Positions 1-13,225 of a stretch of 60,784 nt of DNA are shown one piece after another. Within the stretch, counting starts at the first letter, position 1. Each line of letters starts with the position of its first letter. The position numbers were made by a program, and so were the translations under genes. The notes beneath the pieces are model-generated. The model ran no database searches. It was not told where the DNA came from and was given only the letters and a program-made list of their open reading frames with translations. The stretch spans positions 1 through 60,784 of the forward strand of contig KV419469.1 in NCBI GenBank assembly GCA_001630475.1, read 5' to 3'. This stretch comes from Sistotremastrum niveocremeum HHB9708. Taxonomy: Eukaryota > Basidiomycota > Agaricomycetes > Sistotremastrales > Sistotremastraceae.

Positions 1-572
1 GCGCGCTGGCGACCACAGGAGTTGAGAACGAAGAGCAGGCTATCACCTCGCCATACTCTTCAGCCTCCTCCTCCTCGTCATCGTTCACCGCGTCCCGAGG
101 GCGAATGCCCACTCGTCGATGGGAACGAACTAATAAGGACTCACCTTGATCCTCTTCTACTGGGAGAAGAGGTTCGTGATCTTCCTGATAGCTCAAAGCT
201 ATGGAGTCACCATCGTCGGAATCTTCTTCTGCTTCGTGGACTTCTTCGCCTGGAAGAGGCTCCCAGGCATCGACGCTGGAAACGACGGATTCACCGTCGC
301 TCTGTCGTTCAAGTCAGCGAGGGAAAGAATGAGAAACAAGAGAGACTTACCGAGCGGCAACTGAAGTATTCTTCAGCATCGTCTTCGCCATCGACCACCT
401 CCTCCTCGACCACCTCCACCGCCACCGCCACCTCCGCCTCGGGGACTACCACCTCCATCGCCTCAGACACCTCCGCCACCGCGCAAGGCGTCTCCTTCAC
501 ACTCCTCTCTCCCTTCCACACAGGAAGCCTCGCCCGTCCTAGTCCAATCGCCTGTAACGCACGCGGAAACAT
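1..572 (-). CDS. Partial acidic protein of unknown function (5' part only)
   Basis: Only the first three exons are inside the window; the gene runs off the left edge. Reading leftwards, exon 572-351 ends at a GTAAGT donor, exon 301-145 ends at a GTGAGT donor, and a third exon starts at 39. The frame stays open through both joins. The first exon is Glu/Val-rich with a low-complexity stretch; the second is Ser/Asp/Glu-rich. No domain is recognisable. The start is the first in-frame ATG after an upstream open stretch that has only non-ATG starts, so it may be wrong. The long plus-strand ORF over this interval (22-600) is low-complexity Pro/Ser/Thr/Arg sequence and looks like an antisense shadow. 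Function unknown. Confidence 0.45.
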
Positions 573-2983
573 TTCGCAAAAAGCAGTAAAGTCGCAATAA
601 GCAGAGCTTAGCAGACAAGAACTCTCAAGAAGATGGGAGTTCAGTGAAGAGAGAGTCACATCATATCGTTGCGCAGAGCTGAGTTTGAGTCTGAGTTAGC
701 TGAGCTGACTGCTGTCGAGACGAGACGAATCGAATGTCAAAACGCGTCGAAAGTGAATAAGCGCCGGTGTTGAAGGGCTGTCGATGTCGGACCCACATCG
801 GCTATCGGAAGATCACTAAGGGGCCAATGCTTCCGAGCTTCTGCCGAGCCGGGCATCCGGTTGCCGGTTGCCACCTCCGAAATGGCAAACCTGCGGAAGA
901 TAAGCTTTCAAAGCACAGGAAAGCCTGGTATTGAAACATGTCAGCTTAAAAGATTATCATTGTCATGTTTTGAGCTCGCCGGATTCCTCTCCTCATTTCT
1001 GTGACATGTTCGAGCAGTGTTCGAGCTCGACATCTGTCCCCCGGCCAGCGGAGTTCGAATATCAACTTCTCTGGGCTCTATTTTTACTTCCGAAGCACCT
1101 GGGCCCAGGCACCCCTTTCAAGTTCTCACGACTAGACGCTCATGTTTGGGCGCCTTTTTCCTTATCGCACCATTCTTTTGCACGATAGCATTCATCCCGT
1201 CCTCACCATAAACAAGATCGTTGCCAATGCAAACATGAAAAATGACTGATGCGTCAAGTGAAACCTTTCCCCCTTGTGCTTTTGTAGATTGTGAACCCGA
1301 AATACCAGACGCGTATGTCCAGTTTTAACTTAATAGTTTTGCATTATGATTTCTACCCCAGTGTGATTGTATCGTTGTGATGATTCATGATTCAGTATCC
1401 TTTTTCCATTCGCTTCATTTCACAGTATCGTATTATCGGTTCGACGTACATCTTCAATCGCGATTCAGTCCGAGAAACGCACGGTGAGGTCGGACCATTG
1501 TCGGTTCTTTCGTTGATCAGTTCTTCGGCCTTCCTCCAGACTGAAAGGACTTTATTAGCAGGTAAGAAAAGCTGAGCTATCCTGTAGCAAGACTTTCGCA
1601 TCTGGGGACCCAAGCCGCATTTCACTGCGACTATGATACTGTCACGATCGACGCTATTCGACTCACAACGTCCTGTCCTGCTGAGCTACGGAGGCTTTGA
1701 CCTCATGCACGTCCAAAGGTAAGAAAAGATATCTCTTCCTCGTCTCACGATGACCTGAAGACGTCAAGATAAGGAGGCTTTCACAGTTGGAAATTCTCCG
1801 GAGACGAGGGATGTCTGCATAACACAACATTGACGGCGTCCTTTGGAGCTAAATCATGCACCAGGATACGATACCCCTCCGAATGGCTCGGCACCAAGGC
1901 GGTTTCGAATGTGTCCATGACTTCCTGTCAGTGTCTCCAATAAACGTCCGTCCCTCTTCCATTCGTCTCATCGGCATCAGAGCTTTCAGAAGCTGATACA
2001 GGATATTCGCATATGATGGTCTCTAGAATTCGTCCCCGAGCATGAACTCCTTCATGGATTGGTGCGTCTCTCGACTGGATTATCGACCCTCTATGCATGG
2101 ACACTGATGACACCGATGATGGAACGGAATGAATTTGGTTACTGGACCTGCCGAATCGCAGGCGGCGCATCCAAGGGTCGCATTCTCTTTCTCAAGGTAT
2201 GATCTGTCAGAGACACTGGCTGTTCGCCTCACGTGGACATCATCCGTTCTGCTCGGCATTCATCCTGCTTCTCGTCTTGGTTTATCGACCTAGAAGCAAA
2301 CATTCTTGACGCTAAACATTGACAGGACCGACTGACTTGCTCCTATATATACTTCTCATTGGCGACCACTACAAGATGTTGGACTACGGGGATGTACAAC
2401 TTCTCACGACGGACTAGGCTAACTCGGCGTTCTTCCTACTTCTAGCCTTGAATCGAGCCATCGTTATAAGACAAAGTACCTCGACGTTTCGCCTCTCTAC
2501 TCGCTTTGCCATTTGTCTCCAGCACATGGTCATTGTATCGCGAACTAAGGGCTTGATGCTAGTATCCCCGGATAAATTCGGAATTCCAAACAGAAACAGT
2601 CTCGCAGGCAGAACATATTCTCCGACGATACCGAAACGCAATCTAATCTAATAAAGCACTTCTCTTCCCTCCTAAATCCGCAGTGGCGACTTCTTTTTGT
2701 GCGAGCCCTGATCGATATCGAATGATCGACGTTGTTCCAAGCCACGGATCCGTGCAATATAGGAGACGTGAGAAGCCCAAAGGGCCCCGGAGCCTTGAGC
2801 TGCGATTTGAGTGGACGTCGAGGAAATGAGAAGAGGAAACGAATAGCAACGTTGGAAGCCGGGGGCGGGATGAGGTCGGATCCGTAGTTGATGCACTCCA
2901 ACCAACGCAATGTTGATAAGTGAGCCGAGTAGCGCAGCGCTAGTAGAATCCATCAAGAGAAATGGAAATGCGATAAATACTTA
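573..2983. other. Intergenic, no supported gene
   Basis: About 2.4 kb separates the partial gene from the MITE. Only short unsupported open frames (under 125 codons, most with non-ATG starts) occur on both strands, and none shows a domain or a consistent spliced continuation. No tRNA-like cloverleaf was recognised. The left end probably holds the promoter and 5' UTR of the partial minus-strand gene. Confidence 0.5.
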
Positions 2984-3403
2984 TTCACCGTAGCGAAGCG
3001 GAGGTGAATTTAAGTGTCCGGTTTTTCTCTTACGTCATCACGGGGTTAGCGGCGGAAGGGGAGTGCTGGGGGGCTCTCGGATTGAAAGTTTTGTATCGGG
3101 GACTTCGAAGCTAATTGCTCCTCTGTTTCAACGTCATTCGCCGTAAAAATTGCACATTTGTGTCATATATGATCTAACCGTCTAGTCTATCGCTTTTCAG
3201 CTGCCCATCCGCAAAATTGAGCGAGCTGGATCAACGCTGCACCGACTTTTAGGCGCTTATTATCTGCGACGCGTGGCCGGAGTTATCGGCGATGTCATCC
3301 CTTTTACTGAAAGCATAAATTCGATTTAAATGCAAGTCTAGGTGTGAATTCTCGCCGTGGTTAAGACACTTAAATTCACCTCCCGGGCCCTTCGCAAGGT
3401 GGG
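2984..3403. mobile_element. MITE-like element with terminal inverted repeats and TTA duplication
   Basis: A 420-bp block is bounded by imperfect inverted repeats of about 35-39 bp. The left arm is 2984-3018 and the right arm 3365-3403. The inner 19 bp of the arms (GGAGGTGAATTTAAGTGTC) are identical and the outer part matches with a few substitutions and a 4-nt gap. TTA is found at 2981-2983 and again at 3404-3406, consistent with a 3-bp target-site duplication of the PIF/Harbinger type. No transposase frame lies inside, so it would be non-autonomous. It sits about 200 bp upstream of the Zn2Cys6 factor start codon. Superfamily assignment rests only on the TSD length. Confidence 0.65.
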
Positions 3404-3603
3404 TTAACGCACCGCGTGCTACGATGTTAGTGGATGATGGGCGGAGTTTGAAGCAGTGACAGGCCTCGTGCTACTTGAATCGCAGACACTGACGGCCAGA
3501 GAGAGGCAAGGCAGGACCAAGCCTGCAGGTGAGTGGCAATATTAAGTCTTGTGTTTATGCTATAAGCGCTAATAGCTAATAGAGACGAAATCGAACCCGG
3601 AAT

Positions 3604-6600
3604 ATGGACATGGACTTCGCTCAGCAAACCCGGCCTCGTCCAATCGCCGGTCGCTCCTCCACCCTCGACTCGCAACATTCATACCCACGCACGCATCTTC
3701 ACCGCTCCTTTACCACCCAGCAGCAACAACCTCAGCAGATGTTCACGCCCGCGCTGTTCCATGGAGGAGATCCCCACGAACAAACAGGGCAAGGACTCGA
3801 TTATGAGACGTTCCTGAATCTGCAGGAGCAGTTTGGTGTCGATTCCCTAAGAAGCAATTTGAATATTGCTGCTGCTCAGACGAGGAGTGAACATCCAAGT
3901 CATCCGTATCATGAACCGGTCTATGTATTCGATGCAGGCGCATATGGTCAGGCTCAGGCTCAAGCACAGTGGCAAGATCCCCAGACATATGCACCTCAAC
4001 AACCACAACCATCGTATCATGCGCAACAATATCCATCGCCATTCACCAACTCTCAACACTCTGCATCCGTATCTCCTCCCATACACAACACAATGGGAGT
4101 GGAATACCAACCATCCCCTCTTCCCATACATCCCGCGCTACAGCGTCCCCAACTATCACCAATTGTAACAGGTCCAGGGCCATCTCGTAACCACCTCGCT
4201 CCTCAACATGAAAGTCACCAATCTGACTCCCGTCGACCGTCTCGCAAACGGAAACGTACCCAGGCGCGTCAAAGTCGGAAGAGGAAAGGAGACGACAGTG
4301 GGGACGACCGCGATGGAGATAGTAACGGAAGTGATGCAGATGGGCGGGACGAGGAGGATGATGGGATTGGCAGGGGACCTGATGGACAACCTGTTCGATT
4401 GTGAGTTGCCTTTAATCTATTCTCTTGCTTTCTCGTTTCTTGGCGCCTGGGGGGAAATCGGTTTGGTTGACAGCCGGTTTGGTCGTCGATGCCAGGCCAG
4501 CCCATCACATCCTTGCCTCGTTGTTGAGCCTCATGTTTTGGATTGAATACTGATTGCGTGCGATTGTAGACCCGGGGCCTGCAAGCATTGTAGGAAGCTC
4601 AAGGTTCGTCCGGTCTTTCGTTCTCCGGAGTCAGACCCTGACGTCATGATCATGAATGGATAGATGAAATGCGAATTCGAAGACCCTTATGATGTGGTCT
4701 GTAAACGTTGCAAGACGAGTCGACACGAATGTATTGTGGAGGGTCGGAGACCGAGACCTCCTACAACGTACGTTCTCTTGGTTTGTGTCTTGTATTGTTT
4801 GGACTTATAGGGTATTAGGAAGAGGGAATTTTTGTTGGCTCAGATCCGACACAAGGATGCTATCATCGACTCCCTACTAAAACACGTACGTCTCCGATGC
4901 ACAGTCGTAGACCTGCAAAGACTGAGATCGTATCGTAGATCCACAGCCCCAACGACCACCCCATCCCAGCAGCCCATCTTTCCCTACACCCCTCCGACGA
5001 TCCCTCAACATTCACGAACCACCTCCCTCCTATCCCTCTCCAAGGAGGGACAACGGCCAGCACTGATCAACCCGATGCGGCTGTGCTCGAATGGTTAGAG
5101 AAAGCAAGAGAAGCAGAAGGGAAGTATATCAGTGACATGACCACTTCTGAAGAGGAAAGTGAGAGTTTCGATGAGAGCGACGAGGAGGTGGGAATTCGAG
5201 GGAGGTTGTGGAATAGAAAGGGACATGGAATTGGGGACTACGAGAACTTCCATAATGTTCCCGGAGAACCTTCGCCTATTGGTGAGTCTTCCTCTTCCGT
5301 ATGGGGAAAAGATGCTGACGGTGGTGAATAGGCCTGTTAGCACACCTTTCGATTGCAAGGACAAGATCCAAATCGCGCTCGCGGACTCGAACAACGAGAT
5401 CTTCGTCCGTCTCTGCCGATCCTTCACGTACCAGCCACACAAATACACATGGAAGAACAGATACGCCGTCCACATCTGCACTTCACGCCGATGGAAGTGA
5501 CTCAGGAGGCCCGGCTGATGGTAATGAAGATGATAACGTTGGGCTGGCGAATGATACTTATTTCTTCCCTGGTACGTCCCTTTCTCCGATTGAATGATAG
5601 GATGGGACTAATGGGCTTTTGGGCAGGCCCTCAGAGTCAACTTAATCTGAGAGCTGCGTTGTTGGGCCAACGGCCGCCTGAGATTCTTGTGCATGGGATT
5701 GTCACGCCGGCGGATGTGGATCAATTATTCAAAATGTGCGTTACTTTTTCATCTTTTCTTCTTGGCGATGTAGTGTCCCTACTTCGACTTTCTTCGTTTC
5801 GCTGCTCGTTTGTTGGCTCGTCGACCGCATCCATTTACACCGTCTTTGCTCAACTCAAACTAACTATACGACTCATAGATTTTACGAAAAGATCAATGTA
5901 CGCCCTGGTATCTTTCACTATTTGAAGACGCGAGAAGCTTACTCCTTCACAGCCGTTCGTCTCTCTTCTAGATCCAGTCCTCCATACACCCGCAACAACA
6001 TTCAATCGCTGTCCCTTCCTTTTCACGGTCATCTGTGCCGTCTCCTCACGCTTCTACACCTCCGCTCCTTCCTCCCCTCCCGCATCTAATCCTCCACTCC
6101 CGGCCACCTCTTCCTCCAACACCAACGTCACCGCTCGACAGACCGCTCGAAACAGAGCTGCAGCACAGATCAAACCCGAGCCCGCTCCTGTAGATCAATT
6201 CTCTGATAAATCAAAGATATATCCCATCGCGATGTATTTCGCGAAGAGTGCTGCATCGAAGAATTTGATTGAGGGGTTGAAGAGTGTAGAGTTGAGTCAG
6301 GCGTATTTGTTGCTCAGTATCTATAGTATGCCTGCGAGGAGATGGGAGGAGGACCGGAGTTGGTTGTATCTTGGTATGTCTCTTCTTTTCCTTGGCCTTC
6401 CCTTCGTTCACTTTCACTCCTTGGACTCTTACTTTTCGTCGCGTGCATTCTCGTGAATATCGCTAACCCTGGAATAGGCATTGCCATTCGAATAGCGACA
6501 GATCTGAACCTATATCGACCGTCAAGCGCGAAGCCCGCTAACGAGACACAAGAGAGGGAACTCTTAAATCGTACTCGGACATGGCTCGTACGTACCTGCT

Positions 6601-8326
6601 CTCCTCATTCGGGATAATATCAGAAGTCTTACCCGGGATATAGATATGCTTCAACCTCGATCGATCGACATCTACGCAGTTTGGAAAGCCCTTCACTATC
6701 AAAGAAGACTTGTATGTCCCCCTGTCATGTCTCCTGTCATATCTGACTAGATGACTCTGCAGCATCGTCCGAGGCGCGAACAACTGGTATCGATCGAATC
6801 AGTACAATCATCCTTATGATATCCATTTGTGTGCGTATTCGAGACTCTTGAGGATCGTCGCGAGATTCCATGGAGAGGTATATTCAAATCCGGATCATCC
6901 GACTGGATTGAATAAGGTCACTTCATCCGCTAAATTCTCCTACTATATGCTGACGTCGGGGCAGCACATTGACCTCCATGGTATAGCCGCGAGGTACGAA
7001 CAGGAGCTTAACGAGTTCGAAGATCATACAGCCATCGCCTTCCGAGAGAGTTTCAACCCCTCAGATCTCGGCTCTGCGTTCCGATGCAAGTTACTCCCGT
7101 TCCTGGCCAATTATTCGAGACTTGTAATGTTCTCCTTTGGATTCCAACGCGTATTTCAGATGGGGGAGCTGAAGGCCGGGGATATCTTCCTTCAGAGGGT
7201 GAGTGTATTCAAGTAGACAGAGTGATGTATATTGATTGGCTCGTGCTTGGGTTTTTAGTGTTTAAGCGCGGCAAGTAAAGTGTTGACAGTTATGATTGAC
7301 ACGTTGGCTCCGAGTGGTTATATGCGTTATTCCCCTGACGGTACAGCTGTTCTTCATTAATTTACGAACAAGTATCTGATCGCATTAATCAGGTCATTTC
7401 GTCTTCTCAGCCTTTGCCGCCGCTTTCCTCCTGAAGGTATGTCCCTTCTCTTTAGGGAGGTGGTGGTATTGATAGTTGAGCAGCTTCTCCGACCTGACTT
7501 CAACGAGATCATCGATGACTCCGGCCGCAACGAGATCGTCCAGCTCGTTGAACGACTCATCGCCGCTATCGGCTCGCCCGAAATTGCCATCGACGAACGC
7601 CACACTCCCAAACTCTACGCTCGTTTCCTCCAGGGACTTCTACACAAACAACTGAATCCTGACCCAGAGCCCGACTTCGATATAACCCCTATGAACGGAG
7701 GAGCTCTGCAGGCTAGTGGATCGCCGCTACCCATTATTGGCGAGATTCCTCCTGACGGTGAGGTGGAACCTGGAACACCGTCTATCTCCGTCGAGAGATC
7801 CCCGCCTCAGCCTACTCGTCCGCTATCAGGATCATACGAGGCTCACGACGGCCATTATCAAGTCGGAGGCCGTCTTTCACCCGTATACGACGAACGTCAA
7901 TCAACCAGCGCCTCAAGCACCGTAAACGGGGGTCATGATCTGGACGACGGTACCGAACGCAGTATCGGAGGCGACATTATACATCCGCATGGAGTCCCGG
8001 ATGAGGATCTGTTAGCTACGATGCAGATTCTTACGAATCCTGCGTTCTTCGATCATATGCTTATGCCTGGATTCGCTCCTGAGGAATGGCTTGGTGATCA
8101 TCCTCCACCTGGCGATCATCATCAGGTTCATCCCGCTCTTCATCTCCCACCGCAGTCGATCCAGCATCAGTTGCAACCTCAGCAGCAGGGCGCGGGCGGG
8201 CTTGGATATCCCGGACAAGGCATGCAAGGATATCCCAATCAGTACCAGCAAATGAATTATACTAATCCCGGTCCTGTTCCTGGGTATCAGAACGGGTATA
8301 CGACCAATTATAACTACACTGGATAA
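3604..8326 (+). CDS. Zn2Cys6 fungal-specific transcription factor
   Basis: A nuclear sequence-specific regulator. Exon 1 encodes a Gln/His/Pro-rich disordered region of about 266 residues ending in a basic KR-rich patch. Exons 2 and 3 together encode the binuclear zinc cluster, CKHCRKLKMKC then CKRCKTSRHEC, with all six Cys in C-x2-C-x6-C spacing. A Lys-rich linker and short coiled coil (AQIRHKDAIIDSLL) follow. After a Ser/Arg/Thr-rich linker comes the fungal_trans middle homology region: SLLDPVLHTP, RCPFLFTVICAVSSRFY, PARRWEEDRSWLY, FNLDRSTSTQFGKPF, YMRYSPDGHF. The tail is Pro/Gln/Tyr-rich and could act as an activation domain. I count 15 short introns, all keeping frame. The middle region resembles the TamA/Dal81-like class of nitrogen regulators, but I would not fix the target pathway. 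A MITE lies in the upstream region. Confidence 0.93.
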
Positions 8327-8694
8327 TCTCTCTTTTCTTCTCTCTCCTCGTATCACTTCATTGCTTTCCCTCGCTTTCGTGCAGTTGATTTCACGCCCCT
8401 CTCACTAGCTACATTCTTGGAAATAGGTTTTCGTTTTAGTCTTCGCTTCAGATATTTTGAGGATTGGTTGTAGGATTTTTTGAACTTGTATATTAGCATC
8501 ATATTCCTGTGTACATATTAGTAGATCCAAATATATGGAGCGGTGTGGACTGGTCGAATAAAGCAGGTTTAATTCAAGACGGTCGGATCGGATGTCGGAA
8601 GTGAAAGTTGCAGCCAATACCTTCGAGTTCCCGCAACTCGTCCACGACGGATTGCAAGACGCTGTCCTGCTTATAGCGGGACATAGAGAGGAAG

Positions 8695-10151
8695 ATGCTC
8701 AATAGGGTCGCTCGTTCGCGAATCTTGGTCGGTAAATTAGGACGGTTGAGTCGTGCAGCCAGTCAAGTCTCGTGCGTCTTTGAAAGCTTTACCGACTCTA
8801 TTTTCTTGTCTATTTACCATATAAATCATTTAGGCCGTCTACATCATCATCTATTCCTTCCACATCATCAGAGGAGACTGTCATTCTCCCACCACGAAGT
8901 TCTCTCCCCGCCACCTTCCTCGAGATAAAACATGGCCAGCCAGCCGCTCTTCTACACCTTCGATCATACCATCCCTCACTCCTAAACCTCTTCATCCACT
9001 TCGCAGCCCACAGTGCGGAAGCATTAGGCATACCTCTTTCACGGCCCGTCTCATTACCCACTCAAAGGTCTCTCTGGACCGTCCCCCGCTCACCCTTCGT
9101 CCACAAAAAATCACAAGAGAATTTCGAAAGAAAAACTCACAAACGTCTCTTGAAAGCCTGGGATACGAATCCTGGTGTGATCGACAAATGGATGCGATAC
9201 CTGCAGAGACATAGTCTTGCGGGTGTAGGGATGAGGGTTGTCAAGTGGGAGAGGGTACCGCTTGGGATTGGGAGGACGACTTTGGATGATGTGATGAAAG
9301 GAAGAGGTGGGGAGGATGGGAAGGCTTTGAAGGCTTTAACGCCGAGAGAGAGGATGATGGCTTTGAGTGCGAAGATTGTTGCGGAGGAGTCAAAGACTAC
9401 CGGGAAGCCGACGACTTCGGGAGCGAGAGGGCAGGCGAAGGGAGGCAGACAGAAGCCGAGGTCTCAGCAAAAAGGCCATGGTGCTCAGATTGCTGAGCAA
9501 CGACCTCTTGTCGACTTTGTGACTCAGAGCGAGCCGGTCCTCTCGAGTCTTGTGCGGTCTGCTACGGAGGAGCAGATGAAGCCATCGCCCAAACGACCCG
9601 AGTTCTCTGTCTATGGGCAAATCCTGGATCAACTTGCCGGCGACGATATTCCTCCTACTCCATCCGCGAGCGACCTACCACCTCTCCTTGAAGCCTCTGC
9701 CGACGCTACTACGAAAACTGCGACGCAGCCCGTCGACATTGAATCCCTCCCTGGTCGATCTGTCGGTGTCGAAGATTCGCCGGTGGTTTCAGAATTCGAT
9801 GACTCCACGTCTTCTATTCCGTTCTCAGACGATGTTACCACTTCCTCTCAGGCATCCTTAACTCCTATGACGGCAGCCTCAATTCAAGAGGATGTTAGGA
9901 ACGACTCTCACACCTCCGCATCTAGCGTGGAAGCGCCGAAGGAGAACGAGAATCCGGCTCTGAGCCATGCAGCGCCTTCAGATTCGGAAGCCGCTGCCTT
10001 CTCGAGCACGAGACAAACTTCGAGCTCGTCGACGGAGGACGTAGCTGAGTCGACGAAGGACACTTCACAGTCGGATATTGCATCGGCTGCTTGGGAGCTG
10101 TTGGTGCGACCGACGTCCAAACCTCGTGACGGCGGGGACAAAAAACCGTGA
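8695..10151 (+). CDS. RSM10: Mitochondrial small-subunit ribosomal protein uS10m with long C-terminal extension
   Basis: Component of the mitochondrial ribosome small subunit. Exon 1 (8695-8771) encodes an Arg-rich presequence-like start (MLNRVARSRILVGKLGRLSR), consistent with mitochondrial import. After a 62-nt intron, exon 2 continues into the uS10 core: LHLRSYHPSLLNLF, then SLWTVPRSPFVHKKSQENFE and RKTHKRLLKAWD, which are family signatures for tRNA/mRNA-site contacts. The core ends around VKWERVPLGIG. About 290 further residues follow in the same open frame: a basic linker, then a Ser/Thr/Asp-rich, probably disordered tail. The protein is about 464 residues, clearly longer than the usual uS10m. 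There is no stop or obvious splice site that would remove the tail. Confidence 0.92.
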
Positions 10152-10509
10152 TCTACAGTCCAGTCCGGTGTTCTAATGAGTCCCTATCATTACCAATGAA
10201 GTCATCTAATCGTCCCGTCGATCGCCTGTGCATTGAGTTCTAATCACACTAGAGTGGTTGCATTGTTCACGCTATTGTAGTATTAGGCAGAACTAATCGA
10301 ATTCTAATGCCATTTTTATTACTGAAGAACAAGACGGCTTTCCAGGGCTCTGGGTATTGTCGTAAGACTGCGTGATGCGAGTGAGGTCAGCGATAACTTT
10401 AATTGTAGTGGTAAGACGGTGAGCTGGGGCACGTGTAAACTCCGCTCGCCTCCTTGTTCTCCTCCCTCACCATCGACCAGACGGGCTCAGCGTCGTCTCT
10501 GTAACAGCA

Positions 10510-10515
10510 TATATA
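10510..10515 (+). promoter_or_regulatory. Candidate TATA box of the Rua1-type gene
   Basis: TATATA about 40 bp before the ATG at 10555. It is the only TATA-like hexamer close to this start in a 400-bp intergenic gap (10152-10554). Functional use is inferred. Confidence 0.3.
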
Positions 10516-10554
10516 GATCCCAAACACGATCCAGCAAGGCAGAAAACTAGTTTC

Positions 10555-13225
10555 ATGCCTTCAATGGCTGCTGGATTCCCTCCACAAAGCGGGGTGATCG
10601 CTGAATCGTCATCCGAGTCCGGCTACTCTCATTGGCTTACTGCTTCTTATAATCTTCACCCTTCAAAGCTATCGGACTGGGTCCACATCTCCCCTTCCAA
10701 AGACGACGTTTTAATGGACTCAAATTCCAACACTCCTCATCACATCCATCCAACTCAGGGCGCTCTTCCAGATCCCGCACTGTCCCACGCTCCCCAGATT
10801 GCCCAACCGAATTCACAATATGCAATCGACGTCCCATATCATAATGTCTCCCAGCAAAATTATCCTTATTTCAATTCCTTGGGCTACGTTCACTCGGGTC
10901 GTACCATTTATTCCACCCATCTCAATACCCCTCTCCCCGACGCCATTGATAACCACCTTGCCACTTATAATGCCACCGTACCATCTCCTTTAGCATTTCC
11001 TGCCATCTCTTCGCATAACACCAGCCCTTCCGACGGCTCTAGCTCCCAGGATACTCCTAGAAACTTTCGTAATAAGCCAGAATTGTCGCCATTCGATACT
11101 TCGAAGCATCTCTCGCCGTACGGCGACGCCACTGACCTCTCCTCCATCCTCAAAAACTCGGAGCGAATTCGAATGAACGGAGACGACGACAGTCTCTCCT
11201 GTCTCAGGACGACGTTCGATCCTGCGGATCCACATAACCCTTCGTTGTATCGACCACCGTCTCCAAAGCCCTCGCTCCATGCACTTCTTCCGAAGCTTTC
11301 CCAGCCCTTCTCATTCAGAACCACCGACTCATCGCCACTCAGTTCTGCACCCCCTTCTCGCCATTCGACACCTACTCCCGGACCTAATAAACGACGGCCA
11401 CCATCCCGCTTTGAGCCTAGCGCTATCACTTTGAACCCAGAGTGGCGGCTAGGAAACGACGCGCGCGATATCCATCGATACGGCACTCGATCAAAATTGC
11501 CTTCGGCATTAGATCAAGAAGTATCGGTTCGAGAAATGGCCGATGACATGGCTCGTATTCGAGGCGGAGTCATTGTCGTTCAGGGGAAAGAGTTACCTAT
11601 CACTATCTCGCGCGAGAGATCCGTGAAAGGTACGAAAGAGGGCCCCTTGAAAGCTCCGGTCGCGCAGACTAGCCGAAAAAGCTCTGAGAATCCTACGCCG
11701 CAGCCTCCGGAACAGGCTGTGCCAGAGCCGCGCCGTAAATCTGTTCCTTTGCAGCGGCAGGAAACAACGATGAGCTCTCCTTCTTCGAAGGATCCCATTC
11801 CGACCCCAGAGATACCGCAAAAACGAAAGCGGGCGACCAAACCCGCCAAAAAAGCGGGGCCTGCAGTTGTGGAGCTCCTCGACGAGGATGCACTGTATGA
11901 CTCCGTGGAATCGGATGACGACGACGACGTCGCTGATACTGACAACTACTCTCCCAATAAGAGACGCAAGTCCCAGCGAAACCGTCCTAGAATTTCTTCT
12001 AGTATGGCTATGGTGAAGAAGCCCGTCGTCACTTCCTCCGAACCGTCGTCTTCTCGAACTCGTCCTTCTCGTTCTACAATCATTCCATCTTCTGTGCCTG
12101 AAAAAGAAATAACGACAAAGACGAGAGGCTCTCGTCGCGCTCCCAACAGCTCAGCTCCTGTCTCCAAGGCGCCCGGCCAGACCTCTCTGCCTCCTGCCCC
12201 GTCCCTTGAACTTTTGGGCGACGAGGCGGACGCAGAGGGGGAAACGGACGACGAGCTCGAATCGACAACTCTCATCGACCTGAACAACGCTTCAGAAGTC
12301 CGCATCTTTCCACAGAACATCCCTCTCCATCCCAAATTTCCCCTCTTCTATCGTCGCTTTCCCATTCCTTGCTTTATCGGATCACCAATGGAGGAACTCG
12401 GCAAAGAGATTCGTGATAGGTAATTTTCTTTCTTTCTTCACTTCTTTGTGATGACTGACGACTGAGTAGGTTTTCTGATGCAGTCATTGATAAAAAGAGC
12501 CTTGGTTCTTTCAATCCTGCGCCTGATATTCGAGACCTCTATCATCCGAGATTTGTCCGTGGAACTGGTAAAACAAAAGTCGGGTTATGTCCTCTGTGTC
12601 GAGAAAGTCGAGAGAGACTTGGTGAAGGGAAGTCTAGGTGGTTCGCCACGAAGGTCTCAGCTTACAAGTGGGTGTTTTTCCGTTCTCGAGCTGTGCTGTA
12701 AATCTCATTTTTCTTTCAGCTATCATATGCAATATTATCACGGTACTGAACCCGCTTTGTCAGTCTCGATCTTTATACTGATTCTAAATGTATAGGTATC
12801 TCTGCCTACAACCATCAGCCCTTTTCCCCGCCCGTCGCTTTCCGAGACTCCGATCGTCCCAAAGCACAGTCTCATCAAAAACAGCAAATAATCGAGGGCC
12901 AATGTCATAAGTGCCAAGAATGGATCGCCATGGAAGGACCTAATCTCGGGGATGCGAAGGTACGGATTCCTTCTTCTTCCGCGTCAAACTCGAGCGCTCA
13001 CAATATGATATTTCACAGGTCAAGGAAATTTATTGGTATGTTGTGTTTCATGGCTTTATTAGACGTAACACGGTTATTGATGAGACCTTTTGAAGGTGGA
13101 AACATACCGTCGCTTGTCATAAGGGAAGTATCCTGGATGGCGAAAGCGGAGTATATTATGAAGACTCTATTCTCAAGTATATCGAGGCATGGGAAGAAAC
13201 ACACCCTGCTGAAGGAACTCAATAA
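10555..13225 (+). CDS. Transcription regulator with Rua1 C-terminal zinc-finger domain
   Basis: Probable nuclear DNA-binding regulator. The first exon (10555-12419) encodes about 620 mostly disordered residues rich in Ser, Pro, Asn and His, with basic nuclear-localisation-like patches (QKRKRATKPAKKAG, NKRRKSQRNRPR) and acidic Asp/Glu runs. Five short introns follow. The C-terminal exons build the Rua1_C (former DUF4451) domain: DLYHPRFVRGTG, GLCPLCRESRERL, WFATKVSAYNYHMQYYHG, PFSPPVAFRD, GQCHKCQEWI and an EIYWWKHTVACHKG block. CPLC with YHMQYYH, and CHKC with HTVACH, give two Cys2His2-like finger arrangements. In Ustilago, Rua1 activates glycolipid (ustilagic acid) synthesis; this gene shares only the domain, so its targets are unknown. 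The terminal stop at 13223-13225 follows a short acidic tail. Confidence 0.9.

Noticed and set aside
22-600. Long plus-strand frame of 192 codons
   Set aside because: It is Pro/Arg/Ser/Thr low-complexity, antisense to a spliced minus-strand gene with good donors and acceptors that keep frame.
3580-3602. TTCGATTT-like T-arm on the minus strand near the start of the zinc-cluster gene
   Set aside because: No matching acceptor or anticodon stem on either side; it lies at the gene start.
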